The notes beneath the pieces are model-generated. The model was not told the origin of the DNA. It saw nothing but the letters and a program-made list of their open reading frames with translations, and made no database searches. From an uncultured bacterium (GTDB lineage: Bacteria > Edwardsbacteria > AC1 > EtOH8): a stretch of 6,152 bases of DNA. Location: assembly GCA_937958665.1 (NCBI GenBank), contig CALGNM010000059.1, forward strand, positions 1 through 6,152. Direction: 5' to 3'. Both the position numbers and the translations under genes were made by a program. Below are positions 5,498 through 6,152 of this stretch, in pieces; position 1 is the first letter of the stretch, and each line of letters begins with the position of its first letter.

Positions 5498-6152
5498 TGA
5501 TAGAGATATCTGACTTGCACAAATCGTTCAACTCCAAGCTGGTGCTGGACGGGGTGGATCTGGCCATCAATACCGGCGAGACCATGGTCATCATAGGCGG
5601 ATCTGGCTGCGGCAAAAGCGTGCTGCTACGCCACATCATCGGGCTGATGCAGCCCGATCGGGGCTCCATCCGGATCGACGGGACCGAGCTGTCCGGCATT
5701 GGGCGGCAGGAATTGTTCGGCCTGAGAAAACGCCTGGGGATGCTGTTCCAAGGGGCGGCCCTGTTCGACTCCCTGACCGTGGCCGAGAACGTGGGATTGG
5801 GGCTAAGGGAGCATTCGGGACATTCTTCGGAGCAGATAGCCGACATCGTGGGGAAGAAGCTGGAGATGGTTGGCATGGGGGGGACCGGCAGTTTGATGCC
5901 GGGCGAACTGTCCGGCGGGATGAAGAAACGGGTAGGCCTAGCCCGGGCCATCGCCATGGACCCCGAATATATGCTGTACGACGAGCCCACCACCGGGCTG
6001 GACCCGATCATGGCCGACAAGATCAACGACCTGATAATCGACCTGCGGAACAAGATGTCCCTGACTTCGGTGGCGGTTACCCATGACATGGTCAGTGCCG
6101 CCAAGATTGCCGATCGAATAGCCATGCTGCATCAGGGCCGGATAATATTCTG
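5497..6152 (+). CDS. mlaF: MlaF-family ABC transporter ATP-binding protein, 3'-truncated by the window end
   Basis: This is the ATPase that would power the adjacent permease. 218 complete codons are visible; members are usually about 240-270 residues, so only the C-terminal tail is missing and there is no stop codon in the window. All ABC motifs are present: Walker A GGSGCGKS at 34-41, Q-loop Gln85 in LFQGAALFDSLTVAENV, signature LSGGM at 138-142 followed by KKR as is usual in MlaF-type proteins, Walker B MLYDEP at 159-164 with catalytic Glu163, D-loop GLDP at 167-170, and H-loop His196 in VTHDM. The ATG overlaps the permease stop (TGATG), with no good Shine-Dalgarno, so translation probably restarts after the permease; this matches the equal need for the two partners. 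The LFQGAALFDSLTV segment is characteristic of the MCE-associated ATPases, which supports MlaF over other ABC families. Confidence 0.94.
   Translation, partial: MIEISDLHKSFNSKLVLDGVDLAINTGETMVIIGGSGCGKSVLLRHIIGLMQPDRGSIRIDGTELSGIGRQELFGLRKRLGMLFQGAALFDSLTVAENVGLGLREHSGHSSEQIADIVGKKLEMVGMGGTGSLMPGELSGGMKKRVGLARAIAMDPEYMLYDEPTTGLDPIMADKINDLIIDLRNKMSLTSVAVTHDMVSAAKIADRIAMLHQGRIIF

Noticed and set aside
5472-6125. A 217-codon open frame on the minus strand opposite the MlaF-type ATPase
   Set aside because: The plus strand encodes every ABC ATPase motif in order; the minus-strand product is a Ser/Pro/Arg-rich shadow.
1-6152. Search for RNA genes, CRISPR arrays, insertion sequences, attachment sites, rho-independent terminators and defence genes
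   Set aside because: Coding genes fill nearly every base after 48. No tandem spaced repeats, transposase, tRNA-like cloverleaf or GC hairpin followed by a T-run was seen in the few short intergenic gaps.

Overview
The window is a compact, all-plus-strand block of bacterial housekeeping genes in GC-rich DNA (roughly 60 % G+C by eye, not counted). It begins with 47 bases that are not biological: the right-hand 34 of them match the Illumina TruSeq read-2/i7 adapter. This is therefore the untrimmed end of a short-read, probably metagenomic, contig. Biological sequence starts at about base 48, and both the first and last genes are cut off.

Layout: 1-47 adapter/index; 48-554 the C-terminal part of a probable outer-membrane beta-barrel protein; 560-1195 gmk (guanylate kinase); 1215-1409 rpoZ (RNA polymerase omega); 1402-2595 coaBC (coenzyme A synthesis); 2592-3302 a family 4 [4Fe-4S] uracil-DNA glycosylase; 3302-4684 dnaB (replicative helicase); 4697-5497 an MlaE-type ABC permease; 5497-6152 the matching MlaF-type ATPase, running off the end. 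Every junction from base 552 onward is an overlap of 1-8 nt or a gap of at most 19 nt. No terminator or convincing internal promoter is visible, so the region reads as one co-transcribed, partly translationally coupled unit. There is no gene-free stretch longer than about 50 bases.

The gmk-rpoZ-coaBC core is a widespread bacterial arrangement linking nucleotide supply, transcription and cofactor synthesis. Here it is extended by DNA repair (UDG), replication (DnaB) and phospholipid/lipid transport (MlaEF). The outer-membrane-like barrel fragment and the MlaEF pair both point to a Gram-negative (diderm) bacterium. The high GC, the gene order and the N-terminally extended UDG fit a deep-branching or uncultivated diderm lineage, possibly in the FCB/candidate-phylum area, but that placement is a low-confidence inference. 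No tRNA, rRNA, CRISPR, insertion sequence or phage gene was seen. I found no convincing undescribed biological system. The points most worth checking are the adapter contamination with the false gene start it creates, and the tight coupling of mlaEF to dnaB.
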